Assembly: GCF_028858725.1 (NCBI RefSeq) | Contig: NC_084768.1 | Location: forward strand, 29,418,664-29,482,663 | Direction: 5' to 3' | DNA: 64,000 bases | From: Colius striatus | Lineage: Eukaryota; Chordata; Aves; Coliiformes; Coliidae | Part shown: positions 46,801 to 58,805 of the stretch, piece after piece | Position numbering within the stretch: position 1 is the first letter of the stretch | Layout: every line of letters starts with the position of its first letter | Translations under genes and position numbers: made by a program | The notes under the pieces: model-generated | Databases searched by the model: none | Told to the model about the DNA's origin: nothing | Seen by the model: only the letters and a program-made list of their open reading frames with translations

Positions 46801-49800
46801 AGCCCTCAACGCCTTCGCTCCCGAAGCCCGGGCGCCCCGGTGCCTGCCGCGCTGCTTTTTATTTATACCTGCAGTAGAAATAACCCGTGTGTCATCAGAG
46901 CCTGGCGACAGGCATGAGCTCAGCTCTTATATTTGGTGGTGACGAAAGAAGGGTAAATAGATGGCAGCGGTGCAGACATCCCTGCCAGACCCACGGGGCC
47001 GGACTGGGGGTGAGCTTTCGCCATCCCCTCCCCTAGCTGCTGGGGAAACGGCCTGAGGTGGGGCAAGGCGAGGCAGTGTGACGGGGTACCCTTGAAAAGG
47101 GGTGTCAGAGGGCAAGGCAGGGGTATGCTGAGGTGAGACGCGGCTGAGGGAGGGTGTTTGAGGCTGCCAGGAGCTCCTGAGTAAGGGCAGGGGGTGTCCC
47201 AGCAGCTACCAACCCCCAGGCACAAGGTACCAGCCGACTGGCTGAGAGGTGCAGAATCAAACCTTGGGGAAATAGTCCCAGATTCGGTGCAGTTCCCCAG
47301 GAAACCCCCAGCGCGGGATGCACGGGAGGCTCAACCGCCCGGCCGGCTCGGGGGGATGTGCAGGTGCTTGCGCAGGCAGCATCCCCGGCCCCAGGGGCGC
47401 AGGCTCACCTCTGGCCACCTGCAGCGGGCAGCCGCTCACCGGCACCCGCCCAAAGCCCTCCTTCCCCTCCCCTCCTTCTCTCCACCTCTTGGCTAAACAT
47501 CCTCCGCGTTTACCGAAACTCCGCGCTTACTCAGCGCATCCCCCCCCATCCCTCCCCGAGCTCCGTCTGGCTGCGGCTGCCGGGAGAGGTGCCGGCGCGT
47601 CCTGCCCTGCCTGGCTCAGCCCAGAGCCCCGGCACCCCTCTGCCGGGACGTGGGCTCTGGCAGCACGCTGGGAGGAGGCTGGGAGCACCCGTTGCTTTCC
47701 CTCTGGGCCGGTGCTCATCCCATGTAACCCTTCCCCAGCTCCACGCTTATTCCTGCTTTTCATCCCCCATCTTTCATCCCTCTGCTGGTCCCTGCCCGCT
47801 CACTCGCTGTGCTGGCGAGTCAGCAGGCGGGTTGTGTGCTGGAGAGGGTTGCTTTGGGGTTGAGGCTGGGGTTTTGGGGTGTTTTCCTTCTATGTGTGAC
47901 AGGCAGATGGAATCCCTCCATCGCTCCCCTGGGGAAGGGACGGGAACATCTGGAGAGCAGCGGGAGAGCATTGACTCATCCTGCAGCATCATTAACTTCT
48001 TATTGCTGGTTATCATCTCCCTCTGATAAGAAGAGAGCAGCATCCCTGGGGTCAGGCCGGTGGTAATTGCCTGGGAAGGCTCCAGGGTTAACCCTTTCCC
48101 AGCTTCTGTGAGTTGCTGGGGTGCAGCTGGTGCTGGGGAACAGCAGCTCCAGGGAAAGGAGCTGGGCCAGGAGGATGCTACTGCATCTCCAGGAGGATGT
48201 GAGCAACGGGCTAATAGCTATTTCTAGCCAACATGCTGAGGAAAATGGTGCCATCAGCAACCAGTCCCTGTTAGCAGGCAGTAAATCCCCCTGGTCTCCC
48301 CACCTCTCTGTGGGTATAAAGATGTTTTTGAGCCTGGCTTTGAAACAAGCCCAGCCTTCCCTTTGAACACCCCCCCAAGCCTATGCCTAACGAAGCAGAC
48401 GAGCTAATTAGGCCGCAGTGGAGCCCTGGGCTGGTCACCTGGGGCCAGAGCCCAGCAGCAGCCCCTTCCCTGTGCAGAAACAGCTCGGGGCTGCTCTCCC
48501 CAGTCTGTGCCAGCATCCTTAAGGCGAGGGACAGGTCCCTCTGTGGCAGGCAAGGGAGAGCAGCCAGGCTCATCCCCAGTGAGAAGGGGGTTGGGGTTTG
48601 CCTGGTGCATCCCATTGGTGAGAGCAGCTCTCTGCAATGCAGTCACTTGCCCAAGCAATGAGACTCTGAGGTCTCCCAGCTGCATTCCTGACTTTTAGCC
48701 ACACACTGGGGTTTCAGCCCAAGCCAGGGTTGGAGCACCTCGTGGGATCCCTGACCTTACTCTCCTCCCGCTGCCTGGCTGGAGCCAATCTGACAGTGCT
48801 TCTCCAGGGGAAATGGTAGCAAAAATGGGAAACTGGCTGTCATCCCCCCACAAACACTGGTAGAAAGAATCCTTTTGGCCAGCTGGTCCAAAAGTGTGTC
48901 TGGGAGGTGAGAGCATCAGTGGGGCCAGGGTGCCGCAGGTGAGAGGTGGCACAGCTCTGCCCTCCTTGGGGCTGGCAGTGGCTGGGTGGGCCATGGGGTG
49001 ATGCTGTGAGGTCAGGGGGTGCCCAAAAGGCAGCAGCCACCTTTGCCCCAGCTGATGTTTGGGCACGCTGGCCGGCTGCCTGCCCTGGCGCCGTGGCAGC
49101 TCTCCCGGCTGTCCCCACGCTGCCCCGGCGCAGCTCCTGAAGATGAGGTAGTGTCTCCAATGGCTGGGTTAAAGGCTTCACTTCAGGCATTGGCCAATCT
49201 GTTTTCTCTCAGATCTCTGAGCCAAATGGCAAGCACTGGCCATAAGGGACCTGCCATGGCTTCTTGTCCCCTAGCAGGCGGAGGGGCAGGCGGGCAGGCT
49301 CCCGGGCTGGGATGCCCCAAGGAGAGGAGACCAAGGTCAAGGTGCCCAAAACCAGTCAGGGAGCTGGTCACCATCCCATCACCTCTAAAGCCTTGCCCTA
49401 GGCAGTAGATTTTCTCCACTCTTTTGGGTTTAATTGCCCCAGAAGGGAGCAAAGCCACACATGCCCAGCTGGGATGGTTGGAGGCTCAAGGTGTTTTCTG
49501 CTGGGAAATGCTGGGCTGGGAGATGGAGCATCTCCCAGAATGGCATTGATTTCAGTAAAGCTGCATTTGGGGGTAAAGACATACAGAAGGGAAGGAAAAG
49601 ATGCTTTCTTAGAGCAAGATAAACCTACCACCTTCTTCTCAATCACAACACACTGGCTATTTGGGGCCTGACGTGTCATCTTTAAGAAACTGCAAAGTCT
49701 GCTGGGGTTTCTTCCCCCAATATTCTGGTTTAGAAGAAGTGAGAAATTCCATTTCTACAAACAAGCCACTTCAAAGGACCCCAAATACCTTGAGGGGTTG

Positions 49801-52800
49801 TTTTTATCACCCCCACCCTGCCCAAGATTTCTCCTGCAAGCAGAATTTCAAAACATTGCCTTTGGCTCCAGTTTGAATCAAAGGCAGATTTTGAAACCTC
49901 CAAGTCTTTGCAAAAGGGACCATCACTCTCCCAGCAGCCACCTCCTGGCCCAGCTGGCCTGAGAGACCTCCAAGACAAACACCAAATACCAAAGGATGCT
50001 GTAAGGGCTCTTCCCCCTGGACCCTGGTGAAGCAACGGCCCTGCAGGGCTCAGACAGACACAACCCATCCTTTGGCTTCTGCTGGACCGTGGGACTTGTC
50101 TGCTCGGAGCACTACCCATGTCCTGAGCCCAAGCTGGGTGGGCTCAGGCTCCCCTGGCTGCTTTGCCCTGGTCCCTGGAGCATCCTTCACCACCTTCCCC
50201 TTTTGAGGCTGGGAGTACTGATGCCTGGGGGTCATAACTCTGTCCTACAGATGCATTTTGCCAAGTAGTTCCTCCAGAGATGGAGTTGGCACATGGTGCC
50301 TGATGGCCAGAGGGTCCCAAGCCCCATCCCTTGGGTGCTACCCTGCAGTGGGAGCCCCTGCCCCACGTGCTGGGTATAAGGTGCACACAAAGCAGAGATG
50401 TCGCCTCTCACTCTCCATGGGCACATGGAGCTCTGGGCACAGTGGAAACTGGGCCAGGAATATTTGCTGGAGGTGGGTGGCAGTGAAATCACAGGCTGTC
50501 ACACGTGTGGGATGGGGGCATGGGTGGGGAAACTGGAGCTCAGGTCCAGGGGAAAGCCTGTGGGGCTGCAAGGAGCCAGAGCAGCAGCGCTGCAGCCTAA
50601 GGGCTCCCGCCGGGTCTCTCCCTGCAGATGCCTCGGCCGTGGACATGGACCTGTACGATGCTCAGACACTGGCAGAGGCCCTGAAGTGGTACCTCCAGGA
50701 GCTGCCATCACCCCTGGTCCCCACAGCCCTCTACAGTGACTTGATCCACATGGCTCAAGGTAAAGCACAGCCGGGCTCCCCTGTGCCAGGACCAGGGGGG
50801 TGCGGGTGGGCTGCAGCAGCTTTGGGAAGCTCCTAGAAAGCTCTCCAGCATCTCCAGGGTGGCTCCTGACCCCATCCCCTGCCCAGTGCTACACTATAAG
50901 GCTGATCCTAAGAAGGCCCACCAGCAGCATCACCCTGCCCTGAAGCAGCATGGCAGATTTAGGGAGATGCTGCAGGAAAGCAGCAGCTTCACCCTGGCCA
51001 TGGCACAGCCCTCTGCCCTCTCAGTGCCCGGGGGGAGGAGGTGCTGCCTGCTGGGACCAGTGCCTGCCAGCCTTGGGTGATGCTGAAGAAGAAAGCATTA
51101 TGCTATTTTGGCTCTGCTGCCTGGGAATTTTTGACTGTAATCTCATTAACTCTTGGCTTTATATGGGCATAGAGAACTCTGTGTTTTTTCAGCTTAGTGC
51201 CGTTAGGAAGTTCCTTTGGGTCCCTGCAAGCTTTCCAGCCTTTGTCAAATGTATGAGAGCATCAAGGTTTTGATTTTATTTGAGGGGTTTTTTCATTCAA
51301 GGAAACAGGGCAGGGTTCATAGTCAAGTCACCAGGGTTCCTGGCCCATGCCAACAGGCAGCCTGGACCAAAAGCCCTTTGAAATGAGTCCTCACGGGGCT
51401 GCTCAGCCCTTCCCAGCATCACCAGCCCATCACCAGGCACGTGCCAAGCCTTTGCTCACCATCTTACATAGGACCTGGGTGCCTCACCACCTTCAAAGCC
51501 AGGGTTTGCCCTTTTGCAGCAGCAAAAGGTCGCTGCAGTGTCTGCCATCCCTGTGCACCTTCCTGTCCTAAGCCAGATTAGCACTTGGGTAGATCCTGCT
51601 CTCGGCTGCCTTAAGAGGCACCAGAAGATCACCCATGGCCAGACCAGCGTGGCCTTTTCCTACTGTGTCCTGGTGGGAAGAAGGCTCTTTAGCCTCCAAC
51701 AAGGCAGAAGAGACACACTGGGAAGATGAGGGATAACTCACACCCTCTAACTCCCTGCCCTGAGCAGAGACACAGAGCCAGGAGAAATACCCCCGGGGCC
51801 CAGGGCACCAGACTCTGCCTTCCCCTCACCTCTCAGAGAGAGGAGAAATCAAAGGCTGCCTCCTTTCCAAGGATAAAAATGCAATTAGGAAGCAATTAGC
51901 TGGGTTGCCTCGTTAAGCGACTTCAAAGGGAAGCGCCTTTCCCCGAAGCCTGTGCTGGAGTGGGCTCTGCTCCTGGCACAACGGCTTCGGGAGGAAGGGG
52001 AGGGAGAGGGGGAGGGGGCAGGAACTGAGACAAAACCGATGGGAGTTTCTCTGATGCTTTTGGAAAAAAAAAATACAGAAAAAGACAAGTGTTTCAGGAG
52101 CCAGAGCTGGTGTTCTGGCTGCCTGCCCTGCCAGCAGGCTCCTCCTGTCCCACTCCAGCCTGTGAGCTGACCACCTACAAAAGGAGGTAGAAAATATCCC
52201 CAGATTCCCCCTTCAGCTGTGGCACTTCCCCCTGGGTGCAAAAAGGTGCAAAAAGCAGCAGGTTGAGGTCAGGGAAGCCCGGGGCAAAGCTGAGCATCCC
52301 ATGGGAACAGCTCCGTGGATGCAGGGGCGCACACACACAGAGCTCATCACTATCCCCGCTGGATCCTGCACCTCCTCTGAGGTCTCTGGTGCACCCCAGC
52401 CCCGAGGATGGCAGCCAAGCCTCAGCCCCAGTGCACAGAGCCCCAGCTGAGCCGGGCTGAGAGCAAGCAGCCCCGAGGACCTCCCCGTGCCCTGCAGATG
52501 AAAGGCTGGGCCAAGGCAAGGATGGAGAGTGGCTGGAGAGCGGCTGTTTCTCATGCCCAGGGCAGGACCGCAGGCTCAGGCCACTGAGCTCACAGCTCAC
52601 AAGACTGGGGAGCCCTGGCCAAGGCTGCCAGAGGGCACAGGGACACAGGAGGATGCTGGTGGGGACACAGCGAGGCTGTGGGGCTGCTTGGAGTGCCCAC
52701 CACAGGGGTGCTGGCAGCATCTCCGTGGTGTGCAACACCATTAGGTACCCAGTTGTAATAACATGAGCAATTCAGGTGTCACTAGCAGCAGTTGCTCCCT

Positions 52801-53920
52801 AGTCAGCCCTCCCTGCTGCTGTGTTTCAAGGGGCAAGAGCAGCCACACTGGGAGGGCTACAGCACTACAACTCTGCCTGTAGCTCTCAGCCCAGGTGCAG
52901 CTTTTTTCCCTCCTAAAAAGCCTTTTCCCTCCCAGCCTGTTTTGGTTTTTCTGCAGGGGAAGGCTGAGCCTTTAAATTCAGGAGGTCTGGCAGGTGCTGC
53001 CTGCTTCACCTATTTGCTTTGCCCTGCCTTTATCAATGGCTTTGCAGGGTAGGGCTCAGCAAGGCTTTTGCTGTTCCCCTCTGCTGGAGCAGCAGTGAGG
53101 GGTGTTTGGGTGCAGTCCTTGCTAGGTGAACAGCTTAGCCCTCCTGTGCTTCCCTCACTGACTGTGCTAAGAGGGGGAAAATGTGCTCATGTCACCCCAC
53201 AACCTGATCTGAGGTGGCATGAGTGGGTAAATGGAGCTGGCAGCCTCCAGAGGGAGGCAGCTGAGATGCCCGGGACACCACCTCTTCATGCCTGGGGTAC
53301 CCATAAGTCTCATAGTCTGGCTGTGGGAATAGGTGTGCTGTAAAGAAACAGTCATTTTTTGGTAGGGGAAGGCTGAGGTCAGGTATTTTGGGGGGCTCTG
53401 TGGGGGGTTGAGACTTGCCACAGCTCATGCCATGTGCACTGGCAGGTACCAGGCTCCCCAGGAGGCAAGGGGATGTGCCAGCCTCCCCCACTGACCTTTA
53501 CTTCTCCTGTTTCCTCTCTGCTGCAGAGACTCCGGGCTTGGAGGAGTGTGGCCAGCGAGCCAGAGCCCTGCTGGCCCCCCCAGCCCTGCCCCAGCCCCAG
53601 GCACTGCTCCTGTACCAGCTCACCCACCACTTCAGCCGCCTCTGCCAGGGCACCCGCCGGAGCTGCCTCTCGCCCCGGCTCCTCGGGGAGTTCTTTGGGG
53701 AGCTGCTCTTCTGCCCCACGGCAGCCAGGTGAGGTGCCTCTGCCATGCAGGCCACAGGGCACGAGGAGGCTGCCTGCAGCCAAGCTGGTTTGGCTGAGCT
53801 GCTGCCCTCTCACAGCTCCCCTTTCTCCCTGCAGCGCCGAGGCGAGCCCCGAGCTCCGCGTCAGGATCCTCGAGTCCCTCATCGTGGCCGGCGAAGCAAC
53901 CGAGGTGCCAGCAGCCCCTG
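37865..53920 (+). CDS. PIK3R3: PIK3R3 locus, p85-like long form: SH3 and RhoGAP/BH exons (partial, 3' exons off window)
   Basis: Regulatory subunit of class IA PI3-kinase. Exons: 37865-38165, 41797-41892, 42089-42166, 50628-50759, 53527-53728, 53835-53920. All have AG/GT borders and compatible phases (895 nt, 298 codons plus one base). Residues 7-73 form an SH3 domain (RALYEY at 10-15, W50, [11 protein letters not shown] at 62-72) of the p85 type. A proline-rich linker PRPVPPPP follows at 86-93. Residues about 105-292 match the p85 BH/RhoGAP domain: GLDSEVLCR carries a candidate arginine finger at R141; [20 protein letters not shown] follows. The last exon ends after VPAAP in phase 1, where p85 continues into a proline motif and the first SH2 domain; those exons are not in the window. 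The start has a strong GCCATGG context. Neighbouring TSPAN1 argues for PIK3R3. Mammalian PIK3R3 (p55-gamma) lacks these domains, so this is a p85-like form; PIK3R2 is the alternative by sequence alone. Confidence 0.85.
38166..41796 (+). other. PIK3R3: PIK3R3 intron after SH3 exon
   Basis: A 3.6-kb intron with no recognisable coding or RNA gene. A T/A-rich patch (39895-39965, with ACTATATATTTTTTTACT) and another at 40840-40890 interrupt otherwise GC-rich sequence. Confidence 0.6.
42650..43060. promoter_or_regulatory. Intronic CpG island in PIK3R3
   Basis: A CpG-dense block about 0.5 kb after the exon ending at 42166, with GC boxes near 42880-42900 (GGGGGCGGAGCGGGGGGCGG) and CRE-like TGACCTCA at 42990-42997. 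It lies in the middle of the gene and may be an alternative promoter. No start codon in a family-like frame was found. Confidence 0.45.
42751..42833. repeat. 20-bp tandem repeat inside intronic CpG island
   Basis: Three full units CCCCCCGGCCCCGGCTGTGT (42761-42780, 42781-42800, 42801-42820) with partial units on both sides. Confidence 0.92.
43060..43150. repeat. Degenerate tandem repeat, about 27 bp
   Basis: Four decaying copies built on GGATGC(A/G)GGAGAGATG(T/G)TGCTGGGGG, shortening to the right, just after the intronic CpG island. Confidence 0.75.
43151..45397 (+). other. PIK3R3: PIK3R3 intron segment, unique sequence
   Basis: Intronic sequence between the degenerate repeat and the reversed CR1. 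I see no exon, RNA gene or strong regulatory motif cluster. Confidence 0.55.
45398..45990 (-). mobile_element. CR1 LINE 3' fragment (antisense)
   Basis: Plus strand starts GAATCATAGATTCATCTCAG TTGGAAAAGACC, then shows the CR1 3' region in reverse (TGGGCAGCCTGGGACAGTG ... CCTCCTCTTCTCCAGGCTGA ... TTGCCCATCTCTGGACACAC). It is the largest CR1 copy with the one at 2583, and lies in the 8.5-kb PIK3R3 intron. Confidence 0.92.
46192..46314. repeat. Two 42-bp direct repeats, 81 bp apart
   Basis: Copies 46192-46233 and 46273-46314 both read CAAAGCACAGAAACTTCCC(C/A)CATTTTGG and end in TGTGCCCC/CGTGCCCC. They differ at only a few positions. Confidence 0.9.
46380..50627 (+). other. PIK3R3: PIK3R3 intron, GC-rich patches then unique sequence
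   Basis: The first part has CpG-rich patches at 46400-46620 and 47290-47660. The remainder, to the RhoGAP exon at 50628, is plain intron. No exon with p85 or p55 resemblance appears between 42166 and 50628. Confidence 0.5.
51848..51910. promoter_or_regulatory. Candidate intronic element: TCF/LEF motif plus paired homeodomain motifs
   Basis: ATCAAAGG (51848-51855) is followed by GCAATTAG at 51881-51888 and again at 51892-51899, 11 bp apart, about one helical turn. It lies in the intron between the RhoGAP exons at 50628 and 53527. Confidence 0.35.
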
Positions 53921-55299
53921 GTAAGTGATGCCTGGCTGGTGGCAGGGGAGGGGGCAGCAGGAGGCAAATGCAGGGAGGTGACAGCAGCAGGTTGCAGGGT
54001 GGTTCTGGTGACCAGTGTGGTGATGGGAGGGTGCCCACATCTCTGTGACGATGCGTAGGCTGCGCTGCCTCCCTGGACTGGCACACTGTTCCCTTTTCCC
54101 TCCCTCCTTTCCTCTCAGAGAGGCTGTTTTTGGGGGGCATTTCTCTGTGGTGTCTCAGAAGGTTTGCAGCTGTTTTCTTGCCTAATGTCTGTGTTGGTGA
54201 CAGTGTGGTGCAAATGCGTCCTGCTTCCTTGTTCTGGGGGGCTTGGTGGGGTGCGATGCTCTTGGTTGGGGGATGCTGCGGGGCTTGTTTTGGGGAGCTG
54301 GGGCTCTGGCTGCAGTCTGGGAGGAAAAACTTGCCAATACACCCATAAAATGGCAGGATGGTGGTGCTTGCTACAGGATCGGATCCGAGCTCATGATTTT
54401 TGGTTAGCATTTAGCTTTCATGTGTGCAGTATCTCACTGTGACCATTGACACGCTGCTGCCTGTCCTGTGGGGCATCCCCAGGGTGAGGATGAGGATGGG
54501 CACTTGGCCCCTACCTCCCCATGCATTGCACACAAGCAGAGTGTGTGTTTCTTCAGGTGTTAGTGACCTCAACCAGCCTTCACTCGCCAGGGCTGCACCT
54601 CTGCCCCTTTTATTACCAACACCTCTTTGCTCTTTACTTCTGCTCTGGTGGTTGAAGTTTCAGCCCTCCTCTGGACACCTGCTCCTGCTGTGTCACTCTT
54701 GCTTGGTGGCATCTGATGTCCCATCAGTGTTCAAAACCAAAGCCTGAGCTGCCCAGAGCCCTGGGAAGCACGACTGCTTGCAGCCCTTCTGCTTAGAGAC
54801 ATGGTCTGCATTGGCCCCAGTGAGTCCTGTCTCCTTGTGATGTATCTGGGTCCCTGTCATCCCCTACTTCCCCAGGGAGTGGCCAGGCCAGACAGGATTA
54901 CAGCTCTTAATATCCCTCATAAATCAACCCTTTCAGCCCTGTCATCTCATTTATTGCTGTCCCCTGAGCTCTCACCCACGAGCTTGTTGCGACCTGTATG
55001 TCTCTTCCACGAGCCGATCCAGATGTTGGGCAGCTGCAGCCTGGTCCCCAAGCTCCCTGCTGCCATCCCCAGACCCTGTGTTGTTACAGCAGAGGGATTG
55101 GGCAGGATCCTGGGGTCCTGATCCCTCTTGTGAGTAAGAATCTCCCCTATAGTTGTGTCCCCACACGGACACCCCACAGGTACAGAGCAGCACACGGGGA
55201 ACCTGGGCTTGCTGCTTCACTGCAGGACTTCAGACAAGTCCTGCCACCTCCTCTCCCTTTGTACCTAGAAGCCAGGATATTGTTACTTGGCTGTCATCA

Positions 55300-55625
55300 C
55301 ATTAGGATGTTGGGAAGCTTAATTAAATGCCTGCAAAGCGTTTCTGAGGCTGCAGATGAAAGGGGCTCTATATAAAGCGCAAAGGATGATTATTAGCAGT
55401 GGGGTCTGGGCCCTGGCCCTGCTCCCCCCTGTCCCGGCACCAGCAGTATTTTTGTGCCTCTGTGTGTGTGTGGAGTTGTGGTTTGATAATGATACGTGTG
55501 AAACAGCTATAAATACCCTGCAATAACACAGAGGGGGTGTGTGCAGAGCACAGGAATAGGAGTCGGGAGCTGACATGGAGGAAACCGCGCTGTGACCTCA
55601 TTCTGACTCAGGAGTAAATATACCT
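55300..55625 (+). promoter_or_regulatory. TATA-containing AT-rich block in PIK3R3 intron
   Basis: TATATAAA (55369-55376) and TATAAATA (55508-55515) lie in an AT-rich island with CTTAATTAAAT, a TG run and TGATAATGATA. It could be an internal promoter or an enhancer. No good start codon with a family-like peptide follows. Confidence 0.3.
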
Positions 55626-56340
55626 CATGTGAGCAGGAGGCTGTGGGCTGGGGTGATGAGACAGCTGGAGTGGGGGGCGAGGGACAGTGGCCACCTTGGC
55701 AGCCAGTGTCAAGTTTTGGGTGAGGTCTGAAGCTGGCTGCTAACCCTGGGGAGGCTGCTGCGGGGTTGAGCTCCTTCCCCTTCCACGCGTTCAGGGGCTG
55801 ATGGTGGAGGCTTGGATGTGAAAATCATCAAGAATAAAACTGTAAATGATGAGAGGTGGTTGCTGGAGGGGCTTCCTTGGGCAGATTCCCTGTTGGTAGG
55901 GTTTGTGGCATCCCTTCCTGCAGGCGCTGCTCATAGAGGGTCCCTGCAGCCACCCATGGCTGGGCTGCAAACAGCACACGGCATGGGATGGGTCTGTCTC
56001 CTGGCAGCTCTTCGATGGGCTGTGCCTGGAGGCACAGGTTTGCAAGGGGCAATGCCAAAGGATCCACAGCAAGGCTGGGATGGAGCCTGAGGCCAGGCAG
56101 CCACATCCAGACTACCTCACCGTGCTCCCCAGCACTGGGCAGCCACCACCAGCCCAGCCCAGGGCACGGGGACAGTCCCCAGCCCCACGGGAGCCAGAGG
56201 GGCACCCAGCAGGACCCCAGAGCCTGGGGGGACTGTTTGCTGAGCGAGGTGAGGGGGCAGGGGAAGGCAAAGGGAAGAAGTGATGCAAATACCAGCTCAG
56301 CTGAAGGAAGATGACTTCATCTCCTTTTCCTCTCCTGGTG

Positions 56341-56350
56341 CTATTTATAG
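56341..56350. promoter_or_regulatory. Perfect MEF2 motif CTATTTATAG
   Basis: The ten bases match CTA(A/T)4TAG and sit in an AT-rich patch (CACTTTAATTTACTCCCC follows). A single short motif has little weight alone. Confidence 0.3.
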
Positions 56351-58649
56351 CCACTTTAATTTACTCCCCTTTGCTTTATTATCTCTCCTGCAAGCCGTTA
56401 GCCCTCAGACAGCAGGATGCCTTTACTCACCATGCAGCACAGACTGCTGGAAAAAAAATAAAAGCAACCTAAAACCACCACCAAAAAAAACCCCCAAGAG
56501 CAGGGGCAGGAGGCAGAGAGCTGAGAGCAGAGTATCACTGTTCTGTGGCATAGGATTTTGGCTGCTTTGGGGGAAGAGACTGAGAATCAGGCAAGGGGGA
56601 TCTCCCATTCTTCCTTCAGAGCAGTGGTTGGAGGACCAGTGATTCCAGAGTCCCCTCCTCACCCCAGGACAGGGGCTGCTGTTTTGCAGGTCCCTGCTGA
56701 GGCAGGGCCCCCCTGCTCCCCCAGGAACCCCAGCCCTGCTGTACGTGGGGTAGTGGTGTAATGCCAGTGGGTGGGGATCAGACTTCAGCACCCAACCCAA
56801 GGGCCTGGAAAAGCACATTTGGCAGCCCTGTGCCATGGGAAAACTGAGGCACAGCCTCCCCCCATGCAGTCACTCTTCCAGCTTCTCCAAAATCCAGTCC
56901 TTGGGGAGGGTTGGCACCCTGAGCACAGCATCATGACACCCCACAGCACGGTGCTCAGCAGGGATGGAGGTCCCAGGGCTGTGCTGGTGGTGGGTGACAT
57001 CTCACACTGGGCCCTTCCCAGCCTGAGCCCCATGCAGCATCTGTGACAGCATTGCTGCTGAGCAGGACTGCACTGTTAAACCAAAGGAGAAATAGCTGCC
57101 TTTGAAGTTTTTAATTAGCTGGGTTTTTTCTTTCCTGTTTGCTTTCTTCTGAGTCCAAGGGAAAAGCCCATCCTCTGTCTCTCCCTGGCTCGTGTGTCAG
57201 CCTGTCACGGCACAGGGCTTGCAGACTGGGGTGTGCAAGGGGTCAGGAGGGAGCAGAGGGCTTGCCAGCAGGGGCCAGCCCAGGGGATGCAGCCCTCTGA
57301 CTGCCTGGGATGCTGAGGGCTGTGTCCAAGAGCTGTCCTGCTCATGGGCATTCTGTGGGAGCAGCCCAGCACGGCCCTTGGCATCCTGCCACTCAGCCTG
57401 GCACAGGGGCCACAGAGTCTCAGGGTGATGTTACCCCTTGGTGCATCATCCACTTGGGACTGCAGATGGGGGTTAAAAATAACCAGGAAGGAAAAATCCA
57501 CCCAGACTCTCCCTGGGGTGAGGGCAGCATGAGGAGGCTGTGGTCAGGTGGGTCACTGTGCCAAGACACCTGGGGGCTGCTTCCCCTAATGTGCAAATAA
57601 TGAGGAGAGAACAAATGAACCCGTGGGAAGGTGTGGGGGTAGATGAGACAGAGCCTAGCTAGTGATGTGAGATGGGGAGAGTGGCTAAAAATAACAGACC
57701 CCTGAAGGCACAGGGAGGAACATGGCAGGGCTTCACACTCCTGCCCTCCCAGAAGGCAGCATCGTTCCCCCCCCAGCTGCTCTGGCTGTAACACATCCCC
57801 TGAGACAAGAGGTGCAGAGCTGTGCCATGGAGCAGGGAGCTATTCCCACTCCTAGCAGAGGATGGGGGTCCCCCAAGCCCCTAGGATGCCCAGCTGGGAG
57901 GCAGCTGCTGCCTGACCCACTTGCAGGCAGCTGGCGGGCAGTGGGATGCTGCTGGGAGACCCCAGAGCTGCTGCCTCCGCAGCTAATTTTAGCCTGTGTT
58001 CAATTAATCATGGAGCAGGAGGGAACCACAGCAAGCCCAGCCTCTGCCAGCTCCCAGGCCTGCCCCGTGCTGGGAGGGCTTGGAGGAGCAGGGGCCGAGG
58101 GCTGCATCCAGCCTGGGATTTTGGGCTGAGGGACTAGGAGTGAATCTGTGCCAGCTTTGAGCTTTAAGCAGCTGGGACAGCCTTGGTAAGGATGTCCCAT
58201 GGCAGTGGAGGGATGAGATGGGTAGGAGGCCTCGTTGGCATCTCCTTGTGCCTCGGTTTTCCCTGCTGGCTGTCAGAGGTGGCCTTAGCTGGTGCAGTTT
58301 CTCAGGTTGCCTCTCCTGCTCCGGGCAGGCATTTTCCTGGCATGCCAGGGCTCTGGGATGCTTTCCTGGGGTGGGAAGCAGTGACAGCCAGCAAGGGGTG
58401 TTTCAGCTGCCACATGCCCCAGTGGCAGCCCCTTTCCTGGGGGTCACCAGCTCTGGCCCCTTCCCATCCCCAAGCTCCGAGGGTGGCCATGCCCAGGCCA
58501 TGACACAGCGCTGCTGGGCAAAACCAGGGCAGGAGCAACTGCATTGCTCAGAGACCAGCAGCTTCCCTGGCACGAGGAGGGACCCTCATGCCCCTGGGGA
58601 TGGATCCCCAGCACGATGCTGTGGGGAGAGGTGGTGGCACCCCACGGCA

Positions 58650-58805
58650 GCCACAGCCCTGCTCCGCGGGTCCCGGCGTGGAAGGCGCGGCGCGGTCCCG
58701 CCTGCCCCGCGACGGAGGGAACGGCTCCCGACGGAAACACGGCTCGGCTGGGATTGAAACCCTTTTCCTCCCCACACAGCATGGCCAGGGCTGATAAGAT
58801 AACCC
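58650..58805. promoter_or_regulatory. CpG-rich patch ending in tandem GATA motifs
   Basis: A compact CpG-dense segment (58655-58745) is followed by TGATAAGATAA (58792-58802), two overlapping GATA motifs. It may be an intronic enhancer or alternative first exon. Confidence 0.35.

Noticed and set aside
37865-53920. Assignment to PIK3R2 instead of PIK3R3
   Set aside because: The SH3/BH part alone resembles all p85 paralogues, but the neighbour TSPAN1 and the alternating gene orientations fit PIK3R3. Kept as an alternative until the SH2 exons are compared.
53379-54410. 343-codon open frame on the minus strand
   Set aside because: Antisense shadow of the PIK3R3 RhoGAP exons at 53527-53920.
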